Assembly (NCBI GenBank): GCA_038237645.1
Contig: JBBRYN010000055.1
Coordinates: 1 to 24,410, forward strand
From: QHCA01 sp038237645
GTDB taxonomy: Bacteria; Actinomycetota; Actinomycetes; Mycobacteriales; QHCA01
DNA: 24,410 nucleotides
Reading direction: 5' to 3'
The position numbers and the translations under genes were made by a program. Below the pieces are notes generated by a model, which ran no database searches, was not told the DNA's origin, and saw nothing but the letters and a program-made list of their open reading frames with translations. The first letter of the stretch is position 1, and each line of letters opens with the position of its first letter. Below, piece by piece: positions 6,781 to 14,702 of this stretch.

Positions 6781-8262
6781 ATGACCACGCAGGCGGACGA
6801 CGGCGGCCGGGACTCCGGCCGCCGAGACTCCGGTAGCCAGGGCGGTGCCCCGACGGCGGGCGCCACCGGGCAACCCGGCCCGGAAGCCGGCCCGGCGGGA
6901 GCGCCCGATGACGACAGGGCAGCCGATGCGGCGGAAAGCCCGGTGCTGGACCTGCCGGTCGTCGTCGTGGTCGGACGGCCCAACGTCGGCAAGTCAAGCC
7001 TGGTCAACCGCATCCTGGGTCGCCGGGAGGCGGTGGTCGAAGACGTTCCAGGGGTGACCCGCGACCGGGTGGCCTACGACGCGTTGTGGGCGGGCCGACA
7101 GTTCATCGTGGTCGACACCGGCGGCTGGGAGCCCGACGCCCGCGGTCTCGCCGGTCAGGTGTCTGCTCAGGCACAGAGCGCGGTAGCCACCGCCGACGTG
7201 GTCCTCCTCGTAGTCGACGCAACCGTGGGGGCCACCGAGGTCGACCTCACCGTGGCCCGGATTCTCCGCCGGGGCGGCAAGCCGGTGATCCTGGCTGCCA
7301 ACAAGGTGGACGACGAGCGCGGGGAGGCCGACACGGCGAGCCTCTGGACCCTGGGTCTCGGTGAGCCGCACGCCGTCAGTGCACTGCATGGTCGCTCCAG
7401 CGGCGACCTGCTCGACGCCATCGTGGCCGCCCTGCCGGAGGCACCAGGCAACGACGGCGACCAGACGGCCGGCCCGCGGCGGGTGGCGCTGGTGGGTCGG
7501 CCCAATGTCGGAAAGTCGAGCCTGCTCAACCGGCTCAGCGGCGAAGACCGCTCCGTGGTGCACGAGGTTGCCGGCACCACGATGGATCCGGTGCACAGTC
7601 TGCTGACGCTCGACAAAGAGGTCTGGAAGTTTGTCGATACTGCCGGGTTGCGCCGCCGTGTTCGCGACGCCAGGGGCGCGGAGTTCTACGCCAGCCTGCG
7701 GACCGCCTCGGCGATCGACGCCGCTGAGGTTGCTGTGGTGCTCATCGATGCGAGCGAGCCACTCTCCGAGCAGGATCAGCGGGTCGTGACGATGGCGATG
7801 GAGGCCGGCCGGGGACTCGTCGTCGCCCTGAACAAGTGGGACCTGGTTGACGAGGACCGCCGTTGGCAGTTGGAGAAGGAGATCGACCGCGACCTCGCCA
7901 GGGTGCGCTGGGCTCCCCGGGTCAACGTATCGGCGCGAACGGGCCGCTCGGTAGATCGACTCGCACCGGCGCTGCGCACCGCGCTGGCCGGATGGGAGCA
8001 GCGGGTGCCAACCGGACGGCTCAACGCATGGCTGGCCGAGGTGATCGGTGCCACGCCACCACCGCCGCGCGGAGGACGGGCGCCACGGGTGCTGTTCGCG
8101 ACTCAGGCGGGCACCCGGCCGCCACGATTCGTGTTCTTCACGACCGGATTCCTGGAGGCCGGATACCGGCGCTTCCTCGAACGGCGGCTGAGGGAGAGCT
8201 TCGGTTTTGCCGGCACGCCGATAGAGGTCTCCGTACGGGTCAAGGAGCGGCGTACCCGCTGA
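6781..8262 (+). CDS. der: Ribosome assembly GTPase Der (EngA)
   Basis: 493 aa, a little longer than usual because of a ~57-residue Gly/Ala/Pro-rich N-terminal extension. It carries two tandem GTPase domains: GRPNVGKSSLVNR, DTGG and NKVD in the first, GRPNVGKSSLLNR, DTAG and NKWD in the second. A C-terminal KH-like domain includes RVLFATQAGTRPPRFVFFTTG. Tandem G domains plus a KH domain are unique to Der, which acts late in 50S assembly. ATG 6781 has GAGGAGC at 6767-6773. The 161 bp between cmk and der hold no gene. Confidence 0.96.
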   Translation: MTTQADDGGRDSGRRDSGSQGGAPTAGATGQPGPEAGPAGAPDDDRAADAAESPVLDLPVVVVVGRPNVGKSSLVNRILGRREAVVEDVPGVTRDRVAYDALWAGRQFIVVDTGGWEPDARGLAGQVSAQAQSAVATADVVLLVVDATVGATEVDLTVARILRRGGKPVILAANKVDDERGEADTASLWTLGLGEPHAVSALHGRSSGDLLDAIVAALPEAPGNDGDQTAGPRRVALVGRPNVGKSSLLNRLSGEDRSVVHEVAGTTMDPVHSLLTLDKEVWKFVDTAGLRRRVRDARGAEFYASLRTASAIDAAEVAVVLIDASEPLSEQDQRVVTMAMEAGRGLVVALNKWDLVDEDRRWQLEKEIDRDLARVRWAPRVNVSARTGRSVDRLAPALRTALAGWEQRVPTGRLNAWLAEVIGATPPPPRGGRAPRVLFATQAGTRPPRFVFFTTGFLEAGYRRFLERRLRESFGFAGTPIEVSVRVKERRTR

Positions 8263-8345
8263 GTGCGGTGACCGGATTGCGGTAGGCTCGGCGGGTCTCG
8301 TTGCCGCTCGGTTCGCACCTGATGACCGGACAGCAGCGCGGGCGC

Positions 8346-8419
<74 letters not shown>

Positions 8420-8449
8420 CGGCGAGACTGCAGGGCCGGCGGGTGCCCG

Positions 8450-8472
8450 CGAGGGCTGGCGCTCCGCCCTCG
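8450..8472 (+). terminator. GC-rich hairpin downstream of tRNA-Pro
   Basis: CGAGGGC (8450-8456) and GCCCTCG (8466-8472) form a perfect 7-bp stem with a 9-nt loop, 31 nt after the tRNA. There is no U-tract, as is common for actinobacterial terminators, so this is only a candidate terminator or processing structure. Confidence 0.35.
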
Positions 8473-8524
8473 AACCGCTCGGTAAGCCTTGACCGCGGCT
8501 GCCCCGCCTGGCCGACCAGGCGCT

Positions 8525-8544
8525 CCTGAGTTCCCCTGAGTTCC
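8525..8544. repeat. Perfect 10-bp tandem direct repeat
   Basis: CCTGAGTTCC occurs twice back to back (8525-8534, 8535-8544), about 110 bp upstream of the lipoprotein start. The 10-bp period places both copies on the same face of the helix, which would suit an operator. Confidence 0.7.
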
Positions 8545-8566
8545 GGCAGACCGAAGGCGCTGCATG

Positions 8567-8590
8567 CTCGGCGTTTTCACTCTCGCCGAG
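8567..8590. promoter_or_regulatory. Inverted repeat upstream of the DUF1259 lipoprotein gene
   Basis: CTCGGCG (8567-8573) and CGCCGAG (8584-8590) are perfect 7-bp inverted repeats around a T-rich 10-nt spacer. It could be an operator, or a hairpin in the transcript leader 65 bp before the start codon. No U-tract follows, so I do not call it a terminator. Confidence 0.4.
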
Positions 8591-8654
8591 GCTCCAGTAC
8601 GCTCCGCGCAAATGGGGCATCTCCGCACCCAAGCCTCATCCGGAAGGGGTCACC

Positions 8655-9623
8655 ATGGTCGGGGTCTTTCGGCGTGCCGGTGGCGGGCGATCCGCCGCGC
8701 TCCTGTTCGGCTTGGCGCTGCTCGCGGCGGCGTGTACGAGCTCGCCGCGGCCGGCGCACAAGACAGCGCCGGCCCCTCATGCAGCCCGCGATGCCATGCA
8801 GACGTCGCTGGTCGACTGGAAGCCCGTCGCCACTGCGCTGGGCCGCGTCGGCGTGCTCACCGGCGGGACGGTGTATCGGGTCAGCTTGCCGCGCAAGGAC
8901 CTGGCGGTCGTTTCGCAGGGCGTGGCGATCAAGACCGGTGAGTCGTTGTCCGGCTACGCCGCGTTCGCGCGCTTCCACGACGGCACCACGGTCATGGGCG
9001 ACCTGGTGGTGACCGAGGCCGAGCTGCCGAAGGTCACCGACGCGCTGCAGGCGGCCGGCCTGAGCCAGACGGCCATCCACAAGCACCTGCTCCAGATGTC
9101 CCCGGCGATCTGGTGGACGCACATCCACGGCATGGGCGACCCGGTAAAGCTGGCACAGGGCGTCAAGGCGGCACTTGCCCAGACCGCCATCCCCGCGGCC
9201 AAGCCCACCGCCCTGCAGCCGCGGGTCGCCTTGAACACCGCCGGCATCGAGGGCGCCCTGGGGCGCACCGGCACCGCCGACGGTGGCATCTTCAAGTTCA
9301 CCGTCCCCCGCCGAGAGCAGATCGAGGCCGATGGACACGTCCTGCCGCCGGCGCTGGGGATCACGATGGCGGTGAACTTCCAGCCGCTCGGGGGCAATCG
9401 GGCCGCCATCAACGGTGACTTCGTGATGCGCCCCGACGAGGTGCAGGCAGTCATCAAGGCACTGCGCCGGGGCGGGATCTCCCTGGTCGAGCTGCACAAC
9501 CACATGCTCGATGAGCAACCGCGCCTGCTCTTCATGCACTTCTGGGCCACCGGTGACGGGGTCACCCTCGCCAAGGCGTTGCGCCCGGCAATGGATGCCA
9601 CCAGCCTGCAGCCCGCCCCGTGA
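8655..9623 (+). CDS. LppY/LpqO-like lipoprotein with two DUF1259 domains
   Basis: 322 aa from ATG 8655, with GGAAGGGG just upstream. The N-terminus is a lipoprotein signal: Arg-rich start, hydrophobic core ALLFGLALLAAA, lipobox LAAAC with Cys27, then a Pro/Ala linker. The mature part contains two copies of one domain. Each copy has a segment on a free/empty VxxPR..E/D region, then an IHKHLLQMSPAIWWTHIHG or LHNHMLDEQPRLLFMHFWA signature, then (D)PVKLAQGVKAAL or GVTLAKALRPAMD. This matches DUF1259, the family of mycobacterial LppY and LpqO. The repeated His-rich signatures look like metal or ligand sites, but no biochemical function is established that I can name. It is predicted to be anchored outside the membrane. 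It probably has its own promoter, since no gene overlaps it. Confidence 0.88.
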   Translation: MVGVFRRAGGGRSAALLFGLALLAAACTSSPRPAHKTAPAPHAARDAMQTSLVDWKPVATALGRVGVLTGGTVYRVSLPRKDLAVVSQGVAIKTGESLSGYAAFARFHDGTTVMGDLVVTEAELPKVTDALQAAGLSQTAIHKHLLQMSPAIWWTHIHGMGDPVKLAQGVKAALAQTAIPAAKPTALQPRVALNTAGIEGALGRTGTADGGIFKFTVPRREQIEADGHVLPPALGITMAVNFQPLGGNRAAINGDFVMRPDEVQAVIKALRRGGISLVELHNHMLDEQPRLLFMHFWATGDGVTLAKALRPAMDATSLQPAP

Positions 9624-9759
9624 CAGGGAGCAGGCCGGCCGCCGGCATGAGGGGGGATGGCACACGAATACCCGTGGCCGCGGGCTGACGCGGCGTCGGC
9701 AGCGTCCTCCCACGTCCGCTATGGTGTGCGCGCGGAGCTGACAAAAGGACTCTTACCGG

Positions 9760-10953
9760 ATGCAATCGAGGCTGGTCGGTGGACGGCATGTCACCGTTGC
9801 CGACCCTGACTCGTTGCGGCTGCCCCAGCTGCACTCGCTGACCGGTCTGCGTTTCCTGGCCGCCTACATGGTGCTGCTGCAGCACATCCAGAACTTCGCG
9901 GTGATCCCCTTCCTGGCGCGGTTCACCCTCGGCGCCGCGGGGGTGTCGTTCTTCTTCGTGCTGTCGGGCTTCGTACTCACGTGGTCGTTCTTCGAGGGGG
10001 ACAGCGCCCGCCGGTTCTACTGGCGGCGCTTCGCCCGCGTCTGGCCGCTGCATGTCACGGCCATCCTGATCGCGGTGCCGGTCTTCTATTACAGCCGCCA
10101 CCTGGGCGTCGACTGGGGCACCATCGCGCTGTCGCTACTGCTGTTGCACGCGTGGTCGGCCGCACCGACGACGCACTTCGGGGGCAACCCCACCTCCTGG
10201 ACGCTGTCCTGCGAGGCGTTCTTCTACGCCCTGCACCCCTTCATCGTCCGGCCGATCCTGCGCTGGCGCCCGGCGCTGCTCGCCGCTACCGGCGCCGCCG
10301 TCCTGCTCTACCTCTACGCCGCCCCGCAACTGCTGCACGGCCGGTTGACCCGGTCGACGTTCGTGTGGTTCAGCTATGTGTCACCGGTCTATCGGGTGGG
10401 GGAGTTCATCCTGGGCGTGCTGCTGGCCGCCGCCGTCCGGCAGGGATTCCGGGTCCGGATCAGACTGTGGCCTGCCCTTTCCGTGACAGTGGCCTGGCTC
10501 GTATTCATCTTCGGCTACGCCGACTCGGTCGGCCTCCCCGTCCAGCATCTGGTCTACGGGCTGCACCGGGCCCTGCTGCCACTGCTTTTCACGCTGGTCA
10601 TCGGCGCTGCGGCCCAGCGCGATCTCGACGGCAGCCCGTCGTGGCTGCGCCGCCCCGCGATGGTGCGGTTGGGGCGCTGGTCCTACGCCTTCTACCTGGT
10701 GCACCTCACCGTCGCCCAGGTGCTGATCCAGCGACTGGGCCACCAACCGCCCGGCAATGGCAACCTGTGGTGGCTGCTCGTCGTCTCGGTGGCGGCGGTG
10801 GCCGCATCGGCGGCGCTCTACACCTTCGTCGAGCATCCCATGGAGGCGTGGCTGCGGTCGAAGCAGAAGCGCCGGCCCGGCTCGGAGCCGCTGGTCGGCA
10901 ACCCCCAGCCCGAAAACCGTGTGGTCCGCAAGCGGCTCGACCGTCGGCCCTAG
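9760..10953 (+). CDS. Acyltransferase-3 family membrane protein (OafA/YrhL-like)
   Basis: 397 aa, about ten predicted membrane segments. The N-terminal signature LHSLTGLRFLAAYMVLLQHIQNF contains the conserved Arg and His of family-3 acyltransferases. FFFVLSGFVLTWSF and RRFYWRRFARVWPLHV follow as in OafA/NodX-type O-acetyltransferases. NPTSWTLSCEAFFYALHPF is the conserved W-S/T-L-x-x-E-x-x-F-Y motif. Family members transfer acetyl or other acyl groups to surface glycans, lipids or antibiotics across the membrane; the substrate here is unknown. It ends with a ~40-residue basic cytoplasmic tail. ATG 9760 has AAAGGA at about 9744-9749. It stands alone between the lipoprotein and the phosphatidyltransferase. 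Confidence 0.9.
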   Translation: MQSRLVGGRHVTVADPDSLRLPQLHSLTGLRFLAAYMVLLQHIQNFAVIPFLARFTLGAAGVSFFFVLSGFVLTWSFFEGDSARRFYWRRFARVWPLHVTAILIAVPVFYYSRHLGVDWGTIALSLLLLHAWSAAPTTHFGGNPTSWTLSCEAFFYALHPFIVRPILRWRPALLAATGAAVLLYLYAAPQLLHGRLTRSTFVWFSYVSPVYRVGEFILGVLLAAAVRQGFRVRIRLWPALSVTVAWLVFIFGYADSVGLPVQHLVYGLHRALLPLLFTLVIGAAAQRDLDGSPSWLRRPAMVRLGRWSYAFYLVHLTVAQVLIQRLGHQPPGNGNLWWLLVVSVAAVAASAALYTFVEHPMEAWLRSKQKRRPGSEPLVGNPQPENRVVRKRLDRRP

Positions 10954-11016
10954 ACTCCGGAAGCGGTTGCCCATCGACGTCCGCCCGAAGCCCTGCGGCA
11001 GCCGAGGGAGGTCTGC

Positions 11017-11676
11017 GTGACGCCCGCGACCCGGGGGCCCGGCACCACGGCTGCCGGCGCCGAGCAGCCGAGCCCTGCCAGCGCCCGCATCGTCACCGTG
11101 CCCAACATGCTGAGCGCCTTGCGACTGCTCGGCGTGCCCGCCTTCGGATACCTGCTCCTGGTCCCGCACGCAGACCTGCCGGCCCTGGGGATCCTGCTGT
11201 TCGCCGGGTTCAGCGACTGGCTCGACGGCCGGCTGGCTCGGGCGTGGAACCAGGTGAGCCGGCTCGGCGAGTTGCTCGACCCACTCGCCGATCGGCTCTA
11301 CATCGTTGCCACCCTCGTGGCATTCGTCCTTCGTGACGTGATCCCGTGGCAGTTGGCGGCCGCCCTCATCGGCCGCGACCTGATACTCGCCGCCTGCCTG
11401 CCCCTGCTGCGCAGGCACGGCTACGGACCACTGCCGGTGCATTTCCTCGGCAAGGCGGCAACCTTCAACCTCCTCTACGCGTTCCCTTTCCTGCTGCTGT
11501 CCATCGGTCACGGACCGGTAGCCACCGTTGCCCGCCCGATCGGCTGGGCATTCGCGCTCTGGGGCACTGCACTGTACTGGTGGGCAGGCGGGCTGTACGT
11601 CGTGCAGGCCCTCAGGCTGACTGGCCTGACCGGTCGCAGACCAGCGCGCACCGTGGCCGAGGAGGCAGGACACTGA
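11017..11676 (+). CDS. CDP-alcohol phosphatidyltransferase (PgsA-like, Rv1822-type)
   Basis: 219 aa from GTG 11017 with GAGGGAGG just upstream. The full CDP-alcohol phosphotransferase motif D-x2-D-G-x2-A-R-x8-G-x3-D-x3-D is present as DWLDGRLAR...GELLDPLAD (about residues 68-93). Four to six hydrophobic segments surround it. The enzyme joins a CDP-diacylglycerol-type donor to an alcohol such as glycerol phosphate or phosphatidylglycerol. Position next to the DUF881/sbp cluster matches M. tuberculosis pgsA2 (Rv1822), but the precise product (phosphatidylglycerol phosphate or cardiolipin) cannot be read from sequence. Its last codons overlap a possible CTG start of the next gene (CTGA, 11673-11676). 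Confidence 0.88.
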   Translation: MTPATRGPGTTAAGAEQPSPASARIVTVPNMLSALRLLGVPAFGYLLLVPHADLPALGILLFAGFSDWLDGRLARAWNQVSRLGELLDPLADRLYIVATLVAFVLRDVIPWQLAAALIGRDLILAACLPLLRRHGYGPLPVHFLGKAATFNLLYAFPFLLLSIGHGPVATVARPIGWAFALWGTALYWWAGGLYVVQALRLTGLTGRRPARTVAEEAGH

Positions 11677-11705
11677 CTGACAGACCGCCGGTCCCGGAGC
11701 GCCGG

Positions 11706-12545
11706 GTGGCCTCCGGACTCCTTCGCGACCTGCTCGAGCAGCACCTGGAGCCGGGCTACCTCGCGGCCGCCACCCGACGGGCCGGACACCCACCGTCGAC
11801 CCGGTCCCGGCGGCTGAGCCTGGCCGTGCGGGTCTTCGCGCTGGTGGCGTTGGGTCTGCTCTTCGCCACGGCCTTCGTCCAGGCGTCGGCGAGTGCCCCC
11901 CAGGCCGCCCGGACCCGAGCGGCGCTCGCCGCCGACGCACGCCAGCGCGCAGCGCTCACGGACCGCCTGCAGCGACAGGCCAATGCTGAGCGCAGCCGAC
12001 TGTCCGGGCAGCGGGCTCGCGCGCTGCGCGACAGCACGGCCGGCAGCCAGGCCAGCGCGCAACTGCGCGACGTCGAGGTGGCGGCGTCGCTGACGGCTGT
12101 GCAAGGTGCCGGCGTCGTCGTGACGGTGGGCGACGCCGGGCTGCCGAGCGACCCGGTCACCGGTAACCCGCAAGGCGATCCGGCGGCCGCCGGCCGGGTA
12201 CAGGACCGTGATCTTGCCGAGCTGGCGAACGCGCTCTGGCAGGCCGGCGCCGAGGCGATCGCGATCGACGGCCAGCGGTTGTCGCCGACGTCGACGATCC
12301 GCTCGGCGGGGGGCGCGATCCTCGTCGACTTCCGGCCCGTGTCGAGCCCCTACGAAATCCAGGCGATAGGCAATGCTGGTCGGATGCAGGCGTCATTCGT
12401 CGACAGCCCGGTGGCACGCTCGTTCCGGACGTTCATCCACCTGTACGGGATCAGGTTCTCGGTGCGCCGTGCCGGCACGCTCGACCTGCCTGCGGCATCC
12501 TCGACCGGCCTGAAATTCGCTGCCCCGGGAGGCGCCCGCCGATGA
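11706..12545 (+). CDS. DUF881 family protein, first copy
   Basis: 279 aa from GTG 11706. A CTG at 11673 would add MTDRPPVPERR; it lies in a CTGA overlap with the previous stop and has the stronger ribosome binding site (GAGGAGG, about 11659-11665), so it may be the real start. The N-terminal cytoplasmic segment RDLLEQHLEPGYLAAATRR is followed by one membrane segment LSLAVRVFALVALGLLFATAFVQA. An Arg/Ala-rich coiled coil comes next, then the DUF881 domain with GAGVVVTVGDAG, DLAELANALWQAGAEAIAIDGQRL and SPYEIQAIGNAGRMQASF. The fold resembles periplasmic septation-associated proteins, but the role is unknown. Its stop overlaps sbp (ATGA). Confidence 0.88.
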   Translation: MASGLLRDLLEQHLEPGYLAAATRRAGHPPSTRSRRLSLAVRVFALVALGLLFATAFVQASASAPQAARTRAALAADARQRAALTDRLQRQANAERSRLSGQRARALRDSTAGSQASAQLRDVEVAASLTAVQGAGVVVTVGDAGLPSDPVTGNPQGDPAAAGRVQDRDLAELANALWQAGAEAIAIDGQRLSPTSTIRSAGGAILVDFRPVSSPYEIQAIGNAGRMQASFVDSPVARSFRTFIHLYGIRFSVRRAGTLDLPAASSTGLKFAAPGGARR

Positions 12546-12874
12546 TCGCGACAGTAGCGCTGGTGGTCGGCCTCGTCCTGGGCGTCATCCTGCAGCCGAC
12601 CGTCCCGATCTGGCTGCAGCCGTACCTGCCGATCATGGTCGTCGCCGCGCTCGACGCGGTGTTCGGCGGGCTGCGCGCCAGCTTGGACGGAATCTTCGAC
12701 GACCGGGTCTTCGTCGTGTCGTTCGTCTCCAACGTGGCGGTCGCCGCGACCATCGTGTTCCTGGGCGACCAGCTCGGCGTCGGTGGCCAGCTCTCGACCG
12801 GCGTCGTCGTCGTCCTCGGCATCCGGATCTTCGGCAACGTCGCCGCGATCCGCCGGCACGTGTTCCGGGCATGA
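12542..12874 (+). CDS. sbp: Small basic protein (DUF1290)
   Basis: 110 aa. Three hydrophobic segments are visible: IATVALVVGLVLGVILQP, VVAALDAVFGGLRASLDG and FVVSFVSNVAVAATIVFLGDQLG. The C-terminus is VVVVLGIRIFGNVAAIRRHVF. This is the Sbp/DUF1290 family, encoded beside DUF881 genes and, in Firmicutes, near division genes. It is membrane-embedded and of unknown activity. ATG 12542 sits in an ATGA overlap with the preceding DUF881 gene. Its own stop (12872-12874) lies in another ATGA, where the next DUF881 gene should begin. Confidence 0.92.
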   Translation: MIATVALVVGLVLGVILQPTVPIWLQPYLPIMVVAALDAVFGGLRASLDGIFDDRVFVVSFVSNVAVAATIVFLGDQLGVGGQLSTGVVVVLGIRIFGNVAAIRRHVFRA

Positions 12875-13610
12875 AGAAGCTGCTGACAAGACGCAGACTG
12901 CCCGATGTGTCCGGGGGATCCGGCGGCAGGGCCGGGCCGGCTTGCTCATCGGGCTGCTGCTGGCATTGCTCGGCTTCGCGCTGGCTGCCCAGGTGCGCAG
13001 CAACGAGGCCGCCGCGCTGCCGGCGGCCCGGCAGGAAGACCTGATCCGCATCCTCGACGACCTCTCGGCCCGCGAGACGCGGTTGCGGGCCGACATCAAC
13101 AGCCTGCAGCTTGCCCGGGCGCGGATCAGCACCAGCGGCAACCGTACCCAGGCCGCACTGCAGGAGGCGCGGCTGCGGGCCGACCAGCTCGGCGTGCTTG
13201 CGGGCACCGTGCCCGCGCACGGCCCCGGCCTCAAGCTCAAGGTGACCGAAGGCAGCCGGCACATCTCCGCCGAGGTGCTCCTCGACGCCCTGGAAGAGTT
13301 GCGGGGTGCCGGTGCCGAGGCGATCCAGTTCTCCGACCCCGGCGGGGCCACCGTCCGGGTGGGATCCGGCACGTGGTTCGCCGACACCGACAGCGGGGTG
13401 GCCGTGGACGGGACGCGGCTCAAGCCGCCGTACCTGATCACCGCAATCGGCGACCCGGCCACGATGGCCACGGCACTCGACATCCCAGGTGGTGTCACCG
13501 ACACCGTCCGCCAGGCCGGCGGCACCTTGTGGGTCGACCAGAGCCGCAATCTGCAGGTGACCGCGTTGCGACCGCTGCGCACGCCGCATTACGCTCGTCC
13601 GGCCAAGTAA
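12871..13610 (+). CDS. DUF881 family protein, second copy, with apparent 5' frameshift
   Basis: The conserved part is clear: membrane segment GLLIGLLLALLGFALAAQVR, coiled-coil region, then GPGLKLKVTE, LLDALEELRGAGAEAIQF and KPPYLITAIGDPATMATALDIPGG. The natural start is ATG 12871, which overlaps the sbp stop as ATGA and reads MKKLLTRRRLPDVSG, but that frame is not the DUF881 frame. One extra base near the G5 run at 12913-12917 would join the two into MKKLLTRRRLPDVSGGIRRQGRAG. As written, the domain is only reachable from GTG 12783 inside sbp or TTG 12942 at the membrane segment. The cause may be a sequencing error, a recoding site or a real mutation. The DUF881 call is firm; the start is not. 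Confidence 0.82.
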
Positions 13611-13636
13611 CTGATCAACACCGACCTGGAGACTGG

Positions 13637-14023
13637 ATGACACCGGAGCACCTCCACTACACCGCCGAGCACGAGTGGGTGGAGGCGCTCGGTGCGGGCA
13701 ACCGGTTGCGCGTCGGCATCACCGACTACGCCCAGGAGGCGCTCGGCGACATCGTGTTCGTCCAACTGCCCGAGGAGGGCACCCAGGTCGAGGCCGGTCA
13801 GCCGATCGGCGAGATCGAGTCGACCAAGAGTGTCTCCGACGTCTTTGCCCCGATCAGCGGTGTCGTGACGGCCCGCAACGCCGCGCTCGACGACTCGCCG
13901 GACCTGGTCAACTCCGACCCGTACGGCGAGGGCTGGATGTTCGAGCTGACGGCTCAGGTGCCTGTGGAGGACGCGGACCTGCTGAATGCGATCGCCTACC
14001 AGCAGCGGATCGACAACGGCTGA
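13637..14023 (+). CDS. gcvH: Glycine cleavage system H protein
   Basis: 128 aa, full length. LHYTAEHEWVEALGAGNRLRVGITDYAQEALGDIVFVQLPEEG and PIGEIESTKSVSDVFAPISGVV are diagnostic; K64 in ESTKSVSD is the lipoylated lysine. The shuttle arm carries the aminomethyl group from GcvP to GcvT in glycine catabolism. It lies 26 bp after the DUF881 gene, at the end of that run. It is separated from gcvP by four genes, the usual actinobacterial arrangement (Rv1826-Rv1832). No gcvT lies in the window. Confidence 0.96.
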   Translation: MTPEHLHYTAEHEWVEALGAGNRLRVGITDYAQEALGDIVFVQLPEEGTQVEAGQPIGEIESTKSVSDVFAPISGVVTARNAALDDSPDLVNSDPYGEGWMFELTAQVPVEDADLLNAIAYQQRIDNG

Positions 14024-14054
14024 GGGCATTCAGGCCGGCCAAGCCGTGTCTTGG

Positions 14055-14084
14055 TTGACCCTCTTCGACAACCCTGACTACCCT
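14055..14084 (+). promoter_or_regulatory. Candidate sigma-70-type promoter for the FHA gene
   Basis: TTGACC (14055-14060) and TACCCT (14079-14084) are separated by 18 bp, close to the actinobacterial primary-sigma consensus. It lies 58 bp upstream of the FHA start at 14142, in the gap after gcvH. Transcription would begin near 14091. Confidence 0.5.
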
Positions 14085-14141
14085 CAGGAAGCGCCTAACC
14101 GTGAACGTGCGGTTGGGGTAGAGACTTCCCCCCGACGCAGC

Positions 14142-14702
14142 ATGGAGGCGATGGCGACCGTGACGTGTCCCCGGTGTGGCCAGCACAACCCTGACGAAGG
14201 GCGGTTCTGCACCCGCTGTGGCGCCGCTCTCACCCGGTCGGAGACGTCCGGGCAAAGCCCGTCGCTGGACTCCACGTCGACGATGACCTTCGGAGCGATC
14301 GAGGAGGCAGCCCCGGAGGCACCCGACTCGCTGGCAGACGCGCATGCCCGGGCCGTCGAGGCGCTGCCCGGTGGGTCGGCCCTGCTGGTCGTCCGCCGTG
14401 GTCCCAACGCGGGCAGCCGATTTCTGCTCGACGAGGACGTCACGACGGCCGGGCGGCACCCGGAGAGCGACATCTTCCTCGACGACGTGACCGTCTCCCG
14501 CCGGCATGCAGAGTTCCGGCGCGAGGGGGGTGCCTTCTCGGTACGCGATGTCGGCAGCCTCAACGGCACGTACGTCAATCGCGAACGCATCGAGACCGCG
14601 GTGCTTGCCGGCGGGGACGAGGTGCAGATCGGCAAGTTTCGCCTGGTCTTCCTGACCGGACCGCGTTCCACGGAGGTGGCCGGCTCAGGATCGGCATCAT
14701 GA
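14142..14702 (+). CDS. FHA-domain metabolic regulator, GarA/OdhI-like, with N-terminal zinc ribbon
   Basis: 186 aa. Residues 9-27 form a zinc ribbon (CPRCG...CTRCG). Residues 43-50 (DSTSTMTF) sit where GarA/OdhI carry the ETTS phosphorylation motif targeted by PknB/PknG-type kinases. The C-terminal FHA domain is nearly identical to GarA: SALLVVRRGPNAGSRFLL, AGRHPESDIFLDDVTVSRR and GSLNGTYVNRE. In mycobacteria and corynebacteria this protein switches 2-oxoglutarate dehydrogenase and glutamate metabolism according to its phosphorylation. The same role is likely here, next to glycine cleavage genes. ATG 14142 and ATG 14151 are both possible starts. The stop overlaps the next gene by 4 bp (ATGA). 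Confidence 0.9.
   Translation: MEAMATVTCPRCGQHNPDEGRFCTRCGAALTRSETSGQSPSLDSTSTMTFGAIEEAAPEAPDSLADAHARAVEALPGGSALLVVRRGPNAGSRFLLDEDVTTAGRHPESDIFLDDVTVSRRHAEFRREGGAFSVRDVGSLNGTYVNRERIETAVLAGGDEVQIGKFRLVFLTGPRSTEVAGSGSAS

Noticed and set aside
7628..7640. TTTGTCGAT box inside der
   Set aside because: It lies in coding sequence for the conserved FVDTAG motif of the GTPase, so the protein explains it.
9628..9645. GGCCGGCC-rich hairpin after the lipoprotein gene as a terminator
   Set aside because: The pairing is ambiguous in GC-rich DNA and no U-tract follows.
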